Shown: one piece after another, positions 44,819-53,619 of the stretch
Layout of the letters: each line of letters starts with the position of its first letter
Position numbering within the stretch: position 1 is the stretch's first letter
Source: Amycolatopsis umgeniensis
GTDB taxonomy: Bacteria > Actinomycetota > Actinomycetes > Mycobacteriales > Pseudonocardiaceae
Assembly (NCBI RefSeq): GCF_014205155.1
Contig: NZ_JACHMX010000001.1
Coordinates: 4,154,001-4,218,000 of the forward strand
Length of the DNA stretch: 64,000 bases
Direction of reading: 5' to 3'
Made by a program: the position numbers and the translations under genes
The notes under the pieces: model-generated
What the model was told of the DNA's origin: nothing
Databases searched by the model: none
Seen by the model: the letters and a program-made list of their open reading frames with translations, nothing else

Positions 44819-47116
44819 ATGATGGGCGCTGTACAGCTGACGCTCGGCGGGATCGCGGTCCTGCTCGGCGTCGTCGCCTGGGGAATGTTCTTCGCGACCA
44901 TCGCCCGCTTCGTGCGGGTGATCCGCCTCGGGCAGCCCGACTCGACCCGCAACGGCCCGTTCATGCCGCGGATGAAGACCTTGATCAAGGAATTCGCCGC
45001 GCACACCCGCATGAACAAGGTCAAGAGCGTCGGCCCGGCGCACTGGCTGGTCATGTGGGGCTTCCTGCTCGGGTCGCTGGCCCTGTTCGAGGCGTACGGC
45101 GAAGTGTTCGTCCCGACCTGGGGCTGGCCCATCCTCGACGACTGGTCGCTGTTCCAGCTGCTCATGGAGCTGCTCGGCGTCGGCACCATCGTCGGCATCC
45201 TGGTGCTGATCTGGATCCGGCAGAAGAACCACCCGCGCCGTGCCGACAGGCAGTCCCGCTTCCAGGGCTCCAACTTCAAGTGGGCGTACTTCATCGAGGC
45301 CGTCGTGCTCATCGAGGGCATCGGCATCATCGGCGTCCGCGCCGCGAAGTCCGCGCTGAACGTCCACGAGACCCCGGTCTGGGCCGCGTTCGTCTCGCAT
45401 CCGATCGGTGAGCTGCTGCCCGCCAGCCCGAATCTGGTCTCGGTGTTCGCGTTCGTCAAGCTGATGAGCGCCACGATCTGGCTGTTCGTCATCGCGCGCA
45501 CGATGACCATGGGCATCGCCTGGCACCGGTTCAGCGCCTTCTTCAACATCTACTTCAAGCGCGAGGCCGACGGTGGCGTCGCGCTCGGCGCGCTCAAGCC
45601 GATGATGAGCAACGGCAAGGTGCTCGACCTCGAAGAGGCGGACCCCGACGAGGACACCTTCGGCGTCGGCAAGGTCGAAGACTTCAGCTGGAAGGGCTGG
45701 CTGGACTTCTCCACCTGTACCGAATGCGGTCGCTGCCAGTCGCAGTGTCCCGCGTGGAACACCGGCAAGCCGCTTTCGCCGAAGCTGCTCATCACGCAGC
45801 TTCGCGACCACGCCTACGCGAAGGCGCCGTACCTGCTCGCGGGCGGCAAGCGCGACATGGCGGGCGACGAAGTCGGCCTGTCTGGTGACGACATGTACGC
45901 GGGCATCGACGTCCTCGCGATCGCGGAGTCGCAGAAGGCGCTCATCGGCGACGACGGCGGCGTCATCGACCCCGAGGTGCTGTGGTCCTGCACCTCCTGC
46001 GGCGCGTGCGTCGAGCAGTGCCCGGTGGACATCGAGCACGTCGACCACATCGTCGACATGCGCCGCTACCAGGTGATGATCGAGTCCGCGTTCCCCAGCG
46101 AGCTCAACGGGATGTTCAAGAACCTGGAGAACAAGGGCAACCCGTGGGGCCAGAACGCCAAGGACCGGCTCGCCTGGACCGAGGACCTGGAGTTCGAGGT
46201 GCCGGTGTTCGACGGCGACCTCGGCGAGGCCGAGTACCTCTTCTGGGTCGGCTGCGCCGGCGCGTTCGAGGACCGCGCGAAGAAGACCACGCGGGCCGTC
46301 GCGGAGCTGCTGCACATCGCGGGCGTCAAGTACACGGTGCTCGGCTCGGAGGAGTCCTGCACCGGTGACCCGGCCCGCCGCGCGGGCAACGAGTTCCTGT
46401 TCCAGATGCTGGCGCAGCAGAACGTCGAGATCCTGAACTCGGTGTTCGAGGGCCGTGAACGCAAGGCGCGCAAGGTGGTCGTCACCTGTGCTCACTGCTT
46501 CAACACCCTCGCGAACGAGTACCCGGAACTCGGCGGCCAGTTCGACGTCGTGCACCACACGCAGCTGCTCAACCGCCTGGTGCGAGAGAAGCATCTGACC
46601 CCGGTGGCGCCGGTCGCCGAGGACGTCACCTATCACGACCCGTGCTACCTGGGCCGCCACAACAAGGTCTACGACGCTCCCCGTGAGCTCGTCGGGGCCA
46701 CCGGCGCGACGCTGCGGGAGATGCCGCGGCACGGCGACCGGTCGATGTGCTGCGGCGCGGGCGGCGCGCGGATGTGGATGGAAGAGAAGATCGGCAAGCG
46801 GATCAACGTCGAGCGCGTGGACGAGGCCCTCGGCACCGCGCCGTCGAAGATCGCGACCGGCTGCCCGTTCTGCAAGGTGATGCTCAATGACGGTCTCACC
46901 GCGCGCCAGAGCGACGGTCAGGCGAGCGAGAAGGTCGAGATCGTCGATGTCGCGCAGCTGCTGCTGACAGCCGTCAAGCGCAAGCCGGAGCCGCAGCTGG
47001 TCCCGGCGGGAGCGCCGTCCTTGGACGCCGTCTCAGATGCTGAACTCGGCGCGGAGACCGAGAATCCCACCGACGAAGTGCCTACCGGAACACCGCTTCC
47101 GGAGGAGGACAAGTAG
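44819..47116 (+). CDS. etfD: Membrane Fe-S oxidoreductase, EtfD-like (Rv0338c family)
   Basis: A ~765-residue protein combining N-terminal TMs (~1-270; GlpC/NarI-like with FSTC at the end of the membrane part) and two ferredoxin motifs (CTECGRCQSQCP ~305, CTSCGACVEQCP ~400). Two CCG domains follow (WVGCAGAFEDRA, CAHCFNTLANEYPEL; DPCYLGRHN, MCCGAGGARMWMEE, GCPFC). This architecture is the mycobacterial EtfD, which re-oxidises electron-transfer flavoprotein during beta-oxidation and feeds the quinone pool. ATG 44819 follows GAAAGG. A strong terminator follows, so it is monocistronic. Confidence 0.9.
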   Translation: MMGAVQLTLGGIAVLLGVVAWGMFFATIARFVRVIRLGQPDSTRNGPFMPRMKTLIKEFAAHTRMNKVKSVGPAHWLVMWGFLLGSLALFEAYGEVFVPTWGWPILDDWSLFQLLMELLGVGTIVGILVLIWIRQKNHPRRADRQSRFQGSNFKWAYFIEAVVLIEGIGIIGVRAAKSALNVHETPVWAAFVSHPIGELLPASPNLVSVFAFVKLMSATIWLFVIARTMTMGIAWHRFSAFFNIYFKREADGGVALGALKPMMSNGKVLDLEEADPDEDTFGVGKVEDFSWKGWLDFSTCTECGRCQSQCPAWNTGKPLSPKLLITQLRDHAYAKAPYLLAGGKRDMAGDEVGLSGDDMYAGIDVLAIAESQKALIGDDGGVIDPEVLWSCTSCGACVEQCPVDIEHVDHIVDMRRYQVMIESAFPSELNGMFKNLENKGNPWGQNAKDRLAWTEDLEFEVPVFDGDLGEAEYLFWVGCAGAFEDRAKKTTRAVAELLHIAGVKYTVLGSEESCTGDPARRAGNEFLFQMLAQQNVEILNSVFEGRERKARKVVVTCAHCFNTLANEYPELGGQFDVVHHTQLLNRLVREKHLTPVAPVAEDVTYHDPCYLGRHNKVYDAPRELVGATGATLREMPRHGDRSMCCGAGGARMWMEEKIGKRINVERVDEALGTAPSKIATGCPFCKVMLNDGLTARQSDGQASEKVEIVDVAQLLLTAVKRKPEPQLVPAGAPSLDAVSDAELGAETENPTDEVPTGTPLPEEDK

Positions 47117-47129
47117 AACGTCGAGGTCG

Positions 47130-47172
47130 GAGGGAACATTCTCTCGCACATAATGCGAGAGAATGTTCCCTC
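47130..47172 (+). terminator. Intrinsic terminator of etfD
   Basis: A 19-bp perfect stem (arm GAGGGAACATTCTCTCGCA) with a 5-nt loop CATAA, starting 14 bp after the stop and followed by a T-rich stretch TTGTTTTA. Confidence 0.92.
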
Positions 47173-47310
47173 TTGTTTTATCCACGACGCGCCTTTTGAC
47201 TCACTTACCCGTTCGGCGGTACACGGCGGCGATAGTCTGGCGTTTCCTCGGTGCCGTTGCCGTCCGCGAGATTGCTTTCGGCGACAGAGAAAAAGGGGGC
47301 AGGGAAAGCA

Positions 47311-47823
47311 ATGGGCAACAGGCACGAACTCCGTACGCGCAAGGAACACCGCCTCGCGATGCCGGGATCGTCGTCCCTTCGCCCGATGACCCGCCTCCCT
47401 TCGGCCGCGGCACTCGCCCGGATGGCTCAGGAAGCGACCATCCCCAGCATCCCGGCCGCCCGGCGGCCGCCACGGCAGGAACGTCAACGCACGCGCGTCC
47501 GCCCGTACGTCCGCACGGGCGGACGCACGCAGTCCAAGCGGAACTTCGCCATCGAAGCGATGATTTCCGTCCGGAACGACGCGCCGTGGAGCGCGCCGGG
47601 GTTCAGTGTCGAATTCCATTCGGTCCGATCTCTGTGCCGTCGTCCGACTTCCGTCGCCGAAGTAGCGGCGTCACTAAGCGTTCCGCTCGGCGTTGCAAAG
47701 GTCCTTTTGGGTGATATGGCCGAACTCGGTCTGGTTACCGTTCATGAAACGCAGGCTGAATTCGACGGTCATCCGGCACTCGCCTTGATGGAACGCGTCC
47801 TGCAGGGTTTGCGTCGTCTGTGA
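47311..47823 (+). CDS. Orphan DUF742 protein (CvnC-like)
   Basis: A 170-residue protein with a basic N-terminal half and a C-terminal DUF742 domain marked by RPYVRTGGRT and the winged-helix-like AEVAASLSVPLGVAKVLLGDMAELGLV. DUF742 proteins usually lie in conservons with a sensor kinase, a roadblock protein and a Ras-like GTPase. None of these is adjacent here. ATG 47311 follows AGGGAAAG. The function is unknown; DNA binding has been proposed for the family. Confidence 0.85.
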   Translation: MGNRHELRTRKEHRLAMPGSSSLRPMTRLPSAAALARMAQEATIPSIPAARRPPRQERQRTRVRPYVRTGGRTQSKRNFAIEAMISVRNDAPWSAPGFSVEFHSVRSLCRRPTSVAEVAASLSVPLGVAKVLLGDMAELGLVTVHETQAEFDGHPALALMERVLQGLRRL

Positions 47824-47853
47824 GATCGGCGCACTCGCACTACGCTACTCGAG

Positions 47854-48849
47854 GTGAGTGAAGAATCCGGCGGCGAAAGCACCCTGACCGTAGTGCTGGC
47901 GGGCGGGGTGAACCTCGCCATCGCGGTGCTGAAACTGATCGCCGGGATCATCACCGGCTCGGGCGCGATGCTGTCGGAAGCCGCGCATTCGATGGCCGAC
48001 ACGATCACCGAAGTACTCCTGCTGACAGCGCTGAAACGTTCGGACCGCCCCGCCGACCGCGTCCACCCCTTCGGCTACGGCAAGGAGCGGTACTTCTGGT
48101 CGCTGCTCGCGGCGGTGTCGATCTTCGCCTCCGGCGCGATGTTCGCGCTCTACGAGGGCTTCTCGACGGTGTTCGGCGAAGCGACCGAGCAGACCGATCC
48201 GATCGTCGGCTACATCGTCCTCGCGATCGCCTTCGTCCTCGAGTCCGTCTCGTGGGTCCAGGCCGTACGGCAGGTGCGGCGCGACGCCGCCGAAGCGGAC
48301 CAGAAGATCTCGGTCTACCTGCGCATGATCGACGACCCGGCGCCGAAGACCGTCCTGTTCGAGGACTCGGCCGCGCTGATCGGCCTGCTGCTCGCGTTCG
48401 CCGGGATCGGGCTGCACCAGCTCACCGGATCGCATGTCTGGGACGGTGCGGCGTCGATCGCGATCGGTGTCCTGCTGGCGCTGGTCGCCTACGTGCTCGG
48501 GCGCACCAACCGCGGCCTGCTGATCGGCAGGCAGGCTGATCCGAGGCTGGTGCGCAGGGTTCGGGACCATCTGGTGGGCGCGCCCGAGATCGAGGCCGTC
48601 GTCGACCTGCAGACCATGCTGATGGGCACCGATCAGGTGCTCGTGTGCGCTCGCGTCGACTTCGACGACTCACTGGGCGCGGCGGACGTCGAACGCGCCT
48701 GCGTGCGAGTGGCGACCGAGCTGACGCGGACTTTCGGCGACATCACCGAGGTGTTCATCGAACCGGTCCCGCGTACGGATCCCGAGCTGCGAGCGACGGT
48801 GCTGGCCCGCTACGGCGACATCGCCGAACGATGGGACAAGCGTCAGTAG
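47854..48849 (+). CDS. Cation diffusion facilitator (CDF) transporter
   Basis: A 331-residue metal exporter. Six TMs begin with LTVVLAGGVNLAIAVLKLIAGIITGSGAM. TM2 holds LSEAAHSMADT (the His and Asp metal site), and VHPFGYGKERYFWSL is the signature after it. TM5 FEDSAALIGLLLAFAG has only one Asp. The C-terminal cytoplasmic domain is at ~210-310. The probable substrates are Zn, Fe or Mn. GTG start at 47854, 30 bp after the DUF742 gene. Its last 7 bp overlap the convergent CAP gene. Confidence 0.9.
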   Translation: MSEESGGESTLTVVLAGGVNLAIAVLKLIAGIITGSGAMLSEAAHSMADTITEVLLLTALKRSDRPADRVHPFGYGKERYFWSLLAAVSIFASGAMFALYEGFSTVFGEATEQTDPIVGYIVLAIAFVLESVSWVQAVRQVRRDAAEADQKISVYLRMIDDPAPKTVLFEDSAALIGLLLAFAGIGLHQLTGSHVWDGAASIAIGVLLALVAYVLGRTNRGLLIGRQADPRLVRRVRDHLVGAPEIEAVVDLQTMLMGTDQVLVCARVDFDDSLGAADVERACVRVATELTRTFGDITEVFIEPVPRTDPELRATVLARYGDIAERWDKRQ

Positions 48850-49598
48850 CCGAAGTTCTGCGTCCAGTACATACCCTTGGTGTTGACGCCGACGCCGATC
48901 TTCTTCAGCTTGCAGTTGAGGATGTTCGCGCGGTGGCCCTCGGAGTTCATCCAGGCGTCCATCACCTTGGCGGCGTTCGACTGCCCCTTGGCGATGTTCT
49001 CGGCGCCGGGCTTGTCGTAGCCGGCGGCCCGGATGCGCTGGTCGAACGTGGTGCCTTCCGGCGTGGTGTGCGAGAAGTAGTTGCGGGCGGACATGTCGTC
49101 GCTGTGGCCCTGCGCCGCCGCGGCGAGATGCGACTCGTTGCTCACCGGCGAGCAGCCCGCGTCGGCGCGCTCGGAGTTCACGAGGTCGATGACCTGACCG
49201 GCGAGTGAACTGTCCTGCGAGCGGGGCGGCACCGGCGCCTTGCTCGACGTGGGCTTGGGAGCCTCGGAGGACTGGACGGGCGGCTCAGCCGGAGCGGAGG
49301 AGGAGCTGGGCGCGGCCGAGGAGGTCGGAGGAGCTTCCGAAGACGACGTCGGCGCGGACGAGCCGGGCCCGGGACCGGCCGGTGCGGGGGCCGACGTCTG
49401 ACCGAGGTAGGCGGGAGGCATCGCGAGTGCGTCGCCGGGTCTGCCCTTGGTGTCGGGGACGCTCAGTGACAGGTTACTCAGCGCAGTGCCCTGGAACCGA
49501 TCGGTCACCATCAGGTAGCTCGCGCTGGCGATCACCCCGCCCAGCAGGACGCTGAGCGTGACAAGCAGTAACCGGCTTCGTGTTCTATTGGGGGACAC
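48843..49598 (-). CDS. Secreted CAP (SCP/PR-1) domain protein
   Basis: A 251-residue exported protein. An N-terminal TM or signal (LLLVTLSVLLGGVIASASYLMV) is followed by a long Ser/Pro/Ala linker (~60-135). The C-terminal CAP domain has DLVNSERADAGCSPV, LAAAAQGHSDDMSARNYFSHTTPEG, GAENIAKG and WMNSEGHRANILN. The role is unknown, as for most bacterial CAP proteins (cell-wall association suspected). GTG 49598 is chosen; GTG 49616 would add 6 residues and cannot be excluded. Confidence 0.88.
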   Translation of the reverse strand: MSPNRTRSRLLLVTLSVLLGGVIASASYLMVTDRFQGTALSNLSLSVPDTKGRPGDALAMPPAYLGQTSAPAPAGPGPGSSAPTSSSEAPPTSSAAPSSSSAPAEPPVQSSEAPKPTSSKAPVPPRSQDSSLAGQVIDLVNSERADAGCSPVSNESHLAAAAQGHSDDMSARNYFSHTTPEGTTFDQRIRAAGYDKPGAENIAKGQSNAAKVMDAWMNSEGHRANILNCKLKKIGVGVNTKGMYWTQNFGY

Positions 49599-49656
49599 GG
49601 GGCCGAAAACTATCACGAACTGGTTACGGCAATACCCCCGAAAGTAGTAATACCGG

Positions 49657-50139
49657 TCAGCGGTCGCGTGGGGTGCCCTGGTTTTTGGTGATCAACTCGG
49701 TGGACTCATGGGTGATGGCGGTCGCGTCGGCCAGAAACCGCAGCACTGTCTCGAGTTCAACGTCCGAGTACCCCTCGCAGGCCTCGCGAACCCGCCTCAC
49801 CAGGTGATCCCACATCGGCGCGGCGGAGGCCATCATCGCCCCGTCGATCTCGATGAGCACCTTCCGCCGATCCTCGGGATGCGGCTTTCGCGCGACGATC
49901 CCCTTGTCCACGAGCCTGTCGATGAGCGCGGTGATCGACGCGGGCGCCAGCCCCGAGAGCTGCGAGAGAGCCTTCGGCGTCTGGGGACCGAAGCGGGCGA
50001 GGTAGTCGGCCACCTTGCTCTCCACCGCCGAGAGGCCACTCCGCTCGGCGATCGCCGTATGGAACATGACCGTCTCGGTGGACAGCGCCCGCGACCCGCC
50101 GAGGATCCGCTCGACCAGTTCCGCTCGCTCGCTTGACAC
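49657..50139 (-). CDS. MarR family transcriptional regulator
   Basis: A 160-residue winged-helix regulator: TPKALSQLSGLAPASITALIDRLVDKGIVARKPHPEDRRKVLIEIDGAMM. GTG 50139 is the start that suits family length; longer in-frame starts run across the divergent monooxygenase gene. The divergent FAD monooxygenase is its probable target. Confidence 0.85.
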   Translation of the reverse strand: MSSERAELVERILGGSRALSTETVMFHTAIAERSGLSAVESKVADYLARFGPQTPKALSQLSGLAPASITALIDRLVDKGIVARKPHPEDRRKVLIEIDGAMMASAAPMWDHLVRRVREACEGYSDVELETVLRFLADATAITHESTELITKNQGTPRDR

Positions 50140-50165
50140 GTCGGCCAGCCTAGCGGAGTCTTTAG

Positions 50166-50179
50166 TTCGATAGAACGAA
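50166..50179. promoter_or_regulatory. AT-rich divergent promoter with inverted repeat
   Basis: TTCG-N6-CGAA lies in a locally AT-rich 73-bp region between marR and the FAD monooxygenase (50140-50212). A site here could control both genes. Confidence 0.5.
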
Positions 50180-50212
50180 TTAGTTTCTAAGAGATTCGAT
50201 GGGGTGAACGAT

Positions 50213-51406
50213 ATGGCGAAGGTACTGGTCGCCGGTGGGGGTATCGCGGGCACGATCACGGCGATCGCACTGCACGAGACGGGGCACGAGCCGGTGATCC
50301 ACGAGGCGTACGACCGGACCGCCGAGGGGGTCGGGGCGTTCCTGACCCTCGCGTTGAACGGCCTCGACGCCTTGGCGCCGCTGGGCCTGAAAGACCTGGT
50401 CAAGGAGCTGGGATTCGACACGCCGCGGATCAAAATGCACCTGGGGAACGGCCGCGAACTAGCGGATTTCGCGCTCGGCGGGCAGTTGGAGGACGGCACC
50501 CTGAGCCAGACCGTGCTGCGCTCGGACCTCTACGTCGGCCTTCGCGACGAAGCCGTCAGACGCGGCATCGAAGTCCGCTACGGCAAACGTCTGGCCGACG
50601 CGCGCGACACCGGCGACAGCGTCCTCGCGACGTTCGAGGACGGCTCGTCGTCCGAAGGCGACCTGCTGATCGGCGCGGACGGGCTCCGGTCGCGGGTGCG
50701 GGAGATCATCGACCCGCGGGCTCCGTCACCGCGCTACGTGCCCCTGCTGAACACCGGCGGGCTGGCCGAAGGCCTGCGGCTGGACGACGAACCCGGCGTC
50801 ATGCACATGACGTTCGGCAAGCGGCTGTTCTTCGCGCACGTCGTCCATCCGGACGGCGGCGTCTGGTGGTTCGCGAACGTCCCCCGGAAGCATGAGCCGA
50901 CCGCCGCGGACCTCGCCGCGATGACCGGCGGCGCCTGGCGTGAGGACCTGATCCGGCAACTCGCGGTGGACCGCACCCCGGCCGTCGAGATCGTGCGGGC
51001 GACGCGGGAGGTCTACCGGCCGTGGGCGACGTACGACTTCCCGACCGTGCCGACCTGGCGGACGGGCCGGATGGTCATCATCGGCGACGCCGCCCACGCG
51101 ACCTCACCGGCGGCGGGCCAAGGCGCCGCGATGGCCATCGAAGACGCCGTCACGCTGGCGCGATGCCTGCGTGACGTGCCCTCGATCCCGAAAGCTCTCG
51201 CCGCCTACGAAGGGCTACGCCGCGAGCGCGTCGAGGCCGTCGTCGAGCGCGGTAAACGCAACGGTGACGCCAAGGCCGTCGGGCCCGTCGGACGGGTGAT
51301 CCGGGACTTCTTCATCACGCGGGCGTTCAAGAACCCGCCGAAGGAGGATCCGAACGCCTTCATGTGGCGGCACCGGATCGACTGGGAAGCCCCTGTCGCG
51401 GGCTGA
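50213..51406 (+). CDS. FAD-dependent monooxygenase
   Basis: A 397-residue PHBH-type flavin hydroxylase. The FAD motif is VLVAGGGIAGTITAIALHETG; DLLIGADGLRSRVRE is the DG motif; VIIGDAAHATSPAAGQGAAMAIEDAVTLARCL is the GD motif. It adds one oxygen atom to an aromatic or antibiotic-like substrate with NAD(P)H. Divergence from MarR suggests induction by the substrate. ATG 50213 is preceded by GGGGTG; the GTG at 50204 is less favoured. Confidence 0.9.
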   Translation: MAKVLVAGGGIAGTITAIALHETGHEPVIHEAYDRTAEGVGAFLTLALNGLDALAPLGLKDLVKELGFDTPRIKMHLGNGRELADFALGGQLEDGTLSQTVLRSDLYVGLRDEAVRRGIEVRYGKRLADARDTGDSVLATFEDGSSSEGDLLIGADGLRSRVREIIDPRAPSPRYVPLLNTGGLAEGLRLDDEPGVMHMTFGKRLFFAHVVHPDGGVWWFANVPRKHEPTAADLAAMTGGAWREDLIRQLAVDRTPAVEIVRATREVYRPWATYDFPTVPTWRTGRMVIIGDAAHATSPAAGQGAAMAIEDAVTLARCLRDVPSIPKALAAYEGLRRERVEAVVERGKRNGDAKAVGPVGRVIRDFFITRAFKNPPKEDPNAFMWRHRIDWEAPVAG

Positions 51407-51407
51407 C

Positions 51408-51553
51408 GTCTCCCCAAGGGCGCCCAGCGCCCGACGGAGACTTCACCGTCGAGCGCCCTCTTGCGGGCCGGAGGCCCACGGAAACTCGATGAAGGGGCGT
51501 TCACACCCGGCGCAAGCCTGGTACACAACGTCGCCCCTTCGGCGAGTTTCCGT
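51408..51553. terminator. Two nested hairpins between convergent genes
   Basis: First, GTCTCC/GGAGAC around GGGCGC-CCA-GCGCCC (51408-51441). Second, ACGGAAACTCG with GAAGGGGCG pairs with 51532-51553 over a 32-nt loop. Together they fill the 163-bp gap between the monooxygenase and dcd. Confidence 0.7.
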
Positions 51554-51569
51554 CAGCGCTCGACAAATA

Positions 51570-52151
51570 TCACCGCCAGGTGTCGACGCGGTGGAAGTTC
51601 TTGTACGCGCGGCTCGGGGTCGGTCCCCGCTGCCCCTGGTAGCGCGAACCGGCCTCGTTCGAGCCGTACGGGAACTCCGCGGCGCTGGACAGGCGGAAGA
51701 TGCAGAGCTGGCCGATCTTCATTCCCGGCCAGAGCGTGATCGGCAGGTTGGCCACGTTGGACAGTTCCAGCGTGATGTGGCCCGAGAAGCCCGGGTCGAT
51801 GAAGCCCGCTGTCGAGTGCGTGAGCAGGCCGAGACGGCCGAGGGAGGACTTGCCCTCGAGGCGGCCGGCGAGATCGTCGGCGAGCGTGACGGTCTCGTAA
51901 GTCGAACCCAGCACGAACTCACCGGGGTGGAGGACGAAGGGGTCCTCGCCCTCCTTCTCGACCAGCGACGTCAGCTCGTCCTGCTGGAGCTGCGGGTCGA
52001 TATGCGTGTACTTGCTGTTGTCGAACACGCGGAAGAAGCGGTCGAGGCGCACGTCGATGCTCGACGGCTGGACCATCGTCGGGTCGAACGGGTCGACGCC
52101 GAGACGGCCGGCGTCGAGCTCTTTACGGAGGTCACGGTCGCTGAGGAGCAC
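51570..52151 (-). CDS. dcd: dCTP deaminase (dUMP-forming type likely)
   Basis: A 193-residue trimeric enzyme of dUTPase-like fold: [53 protein letters not shown], the catalytic block [37 protein letters not shown], and [10 protein letters not shown] at the C-terminus. It deaminates dCTP; actinobacterial members usually also hydrolyse the product to dUMP. GTG start. It lies 13 bp after the MpaB oxygenase gene in the same direction. Confidence 0.96.
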   Translation of the reverse strand: MLLSDRDLRKELDAGRLGVDPFDPTMVQPSSIDVRLDRFFRVFDNSKYTHIDPQLQQDELTSLVEKEGEDPFVLHPGEFVLGSTYETVTLADDLAGRLEGKSSLGRLGLLTHSTAGFIDPGFSGHITLELSNVANLPITLWPGMKIGQLCIFRLSSAAEFPYGSNEAGSRYQGQRGPTPSRAYKNFHRVDTWR

Positions 52152-52164
52152 GCGCTCAGCGTAG

Positions 52165-53370
52165 TCAAGCGGCCTTCATGTGCCTGCCGTAGGTGGTGTC
52201 GGGCCGGAACACCCTGGCGACCTGCCGGAGGTAGTGGCGCCGTCCGGCGGCCCCGATCAGCTCCTGGAGCGCCGTCGCCCCTGGCACCACGCGCCGGACC
52301 GTCTCGGCGGCGAAGTTGACTCCCGCCACCGCGACCACGGCCGCTTGAGCGATCGGATCGTCGGGCAGCTCCAGGAAGTCGGCGTTGGTCTTTCCGAGGA
52401 GAAGCCTGCTGATCGCCCCGTGCCCCGCGACCGAAACGTGGGCGAGAACCTTGCCGAGCGCGCCCCGGCCCTCACCGATCCCGGCGTGGGACTTCATGAG
52501 CGCCGCGGCGAGCCGCTTGGAGTCGTCGTCGGGGATGAACTCGGTGGTGGCGAGCAGCCACAGCAGACGCCAAGCGTCTTCCTCGCCGGCGGGCAGCAGT
52601 TCCTCGTCGACCCCCATCAGCCAGCCGACGTAACGCCAAAGGTGCAGGATGTCGGCGCGCTCGCGGTCGCTGTAGCGGAGCCCGAGCAGTTGCGTGCCGA
52701 AGACGTAGACGAGGGAGAAGAGCAGGAGCGTGCCCGCGGTCTGGACCTGATTGACCGGCTTGTCCCACGCGGCGTAATCCCAGTCCTTGCGGCGGTTCAT
52801 GGCCGCGCGGACGTGCGCGTGCACCACCCGCACCCGCAACGCGGACTCGTACCCGCGCCCGCCGAGCACCAGCGCTCCCGGTGTCGTCACGTGAATCCAC
52901 CAGGTCGCCGTCTCGACGAGCCGACGAGCCGCCTTGTACTCAATCTCGCCAGTGCCGACGAGCGACTTCGTCGCGCGCGACGCGAGATAGCCGCCCATCA
53001 GCGAAACGTCACCGAGCGGAAAGAGACCGAGCAACCCGGCTCGCGTGATCGCCCGCGCCCCTCGATCCAGCCGCTCCGGATCGACCCAGTACGGTGTCGC
53101 CTCGACGTTGCGGAAGAAGGCTTCGAGCTCCTCCGGCGGACTCTCGACGCTGTCGATACCTTGTTTCAGCGCCTGTTCGAACTGTCCTTGGGCACCTTCT
53201 CGCAACAGCGGCACCAACACGTCCGCCGCCGGATCCTCCCGCTGCGCGAACTTCCGCAACCGGGCCACCTGACTCTCGTCGCCCCTGATGTCACCGTCGA
53301 TGAAGAGCCTCGACGCGACCCGGAACCCGCCTTGGCGGAACAGTTCGGGGTCAGGCAACCTCTCGCCCAT
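52165..53370 (-). CDS. MpaB/DUF2236 family oxygenase
   Basis: A 401-residue alpha-helical protein of the latex-clearing/MpaB family, which includes haem-dependent oxygenases. Landmarks are [57 protein letters not shown] with the conserved His and Arg, and [41 protein letters not shown] in two segments. The product is probably cytosolic or membrane-associated. ATG 53370 is fixed by a perfect ribosome site just upstream. A palindromic operator lies 20 bp upstream of the start. Substrate unknown. Confidence 0.87.
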   Translation of the reverse strand: MGERLPDPELFRQGGFRVASRLFIDGDIRGDESQVARLRKFAQREDPAADVLVPLLREGAQGQFEQALKQGIDSVESPPEELEAFFRNVEATPYWVDPERLDRGARAITRAGLLGLFPLGDVSLMGGYLASRATKSLVGTGEIEYKAARRLVETATWWIHVTTPGALVLGGRGYESALRVRVVHAHVRAAMNRRKDWDYAAWDKPVNQVQTAGTLLLFSLVYVFGTQLLGLRYSDRERADILHLWRYVGWLMGVDEELLPAGEEDAWRLLWLLATTEFIPDDDSKRLAAALMKSHAGIGEGRGALGKVLAHVSVAGHGAISRLLLGKTNADFLELPDDPIAQAAVVAVAGVNFAAETVRRVVPGATALQELIGAAGRRHYLRQVARVFRPDTTYGRHMKAA

Positions 53371-53372
53371 CC

Positions 53373-53383
53373 GGATCACCTCC
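53373..53383 (-). promoter_or_regulatory. Full-length Shine-Dalgarno of the MpaB gene
   Basis: GGAGGTGATCC is complementary to the whole 16S rRNA 3' end (GGATCACCTCC). It begins 2 nt before the ATG and decides the start against a TTG 27 bp further upstream. Confidence 0.85.
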
Positions 53384-53389
53384 GATGTA

Positions 53390-53405
53390 GACAACAAGTG
53401 TTGTC
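53390..53405. promoter_or_regulatory. Palindromic operator upstream of MpaB gene
   Basis: GACAACA-AG-TGTTGTC is a 7-bp inverted repeat 20 bp upstream of the MpaB start. MpaB genes are often controlled by TetR proteins, but none is adjacent. Confidence 0.6.
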
Positions 53406-53439
53406 ACTTCAAGGCGGCGACGTCAAGGTGGGCGGGGTC

Positions 53440-53470
53440 TTGGCAAGGAGAGATCCGGACCATGTATGCT
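53440..53470 (+). promoter_or_regulatory. Promoter of tRNA-Gly
   Basis: TTGGCA (53440-53445) and TATGCT (53465-53470) with a 19-bp spacer and an upstream TG. This would start transcription ~5 bp before the tRNA. Confidence 0.6.
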
Positions 53471-53481
53471 GGCCGAGCACT

Positions 53482-53552
53482 GCGGATGTAGTTCAATGGT
53501 AGAACATCAGCTTCCCAAGCTGAATACGCGGGTTCGATTCCCGTCATCCGCT
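53482..53552 (+). tRNA. tRNA-Gly (anticodon CCC)
   Basis: A full cloverleaf. Acceptor stem GCGGATG pairs with CATCCGC with T discriminator; D-arm GTTC/GAAC; anticodon arm TCAGC-TTCCCAA-GCTGA, giving anticodon CCC; T-arm CGGGTTCGATTCCCG. CCA is not encoded. 71 nt; flanked by its own promoter and terminator. Confidence 0.97.
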
Positions 53553-53560
53553 CTCTTGCG

Positions 53561-53604
53561 AAAGCCCCAGGTCAGTGGATGTCCACTTAGGACCTGGGGC
53601 TTTT
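53561..53604 (+). terminator. Intrinsic terminator of tRNA-Gly
   Basis: AAAGCCCCAGGTC pairs with GACCTGGGGCTTT around an inner AGTGGA-TG-TCCACT stem, followed by TTTT. Confidence 0.92.
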
Positions 53605-53619
53605 GCTTTGGAGTCCCCC

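Noticed and set aside
47196..47238. Possible promoter TTGACT ... TAGTCT before the DUF742 gene
   Set aside because: The spacing is about 31 bp, too long for a sigma-70-type promoter.
48843..48849. Possible frameshift at the CDF/CAP junction
   Set aside because: The 7-bp overlap is tail to tail between convergent intact genes.
53575..53619. ATG start for the YdcF-like gene inside the tRNA terminator
   Set aside because: Translation would begin in the terminator stem; GTG 53620 has GGAG at the right distance.
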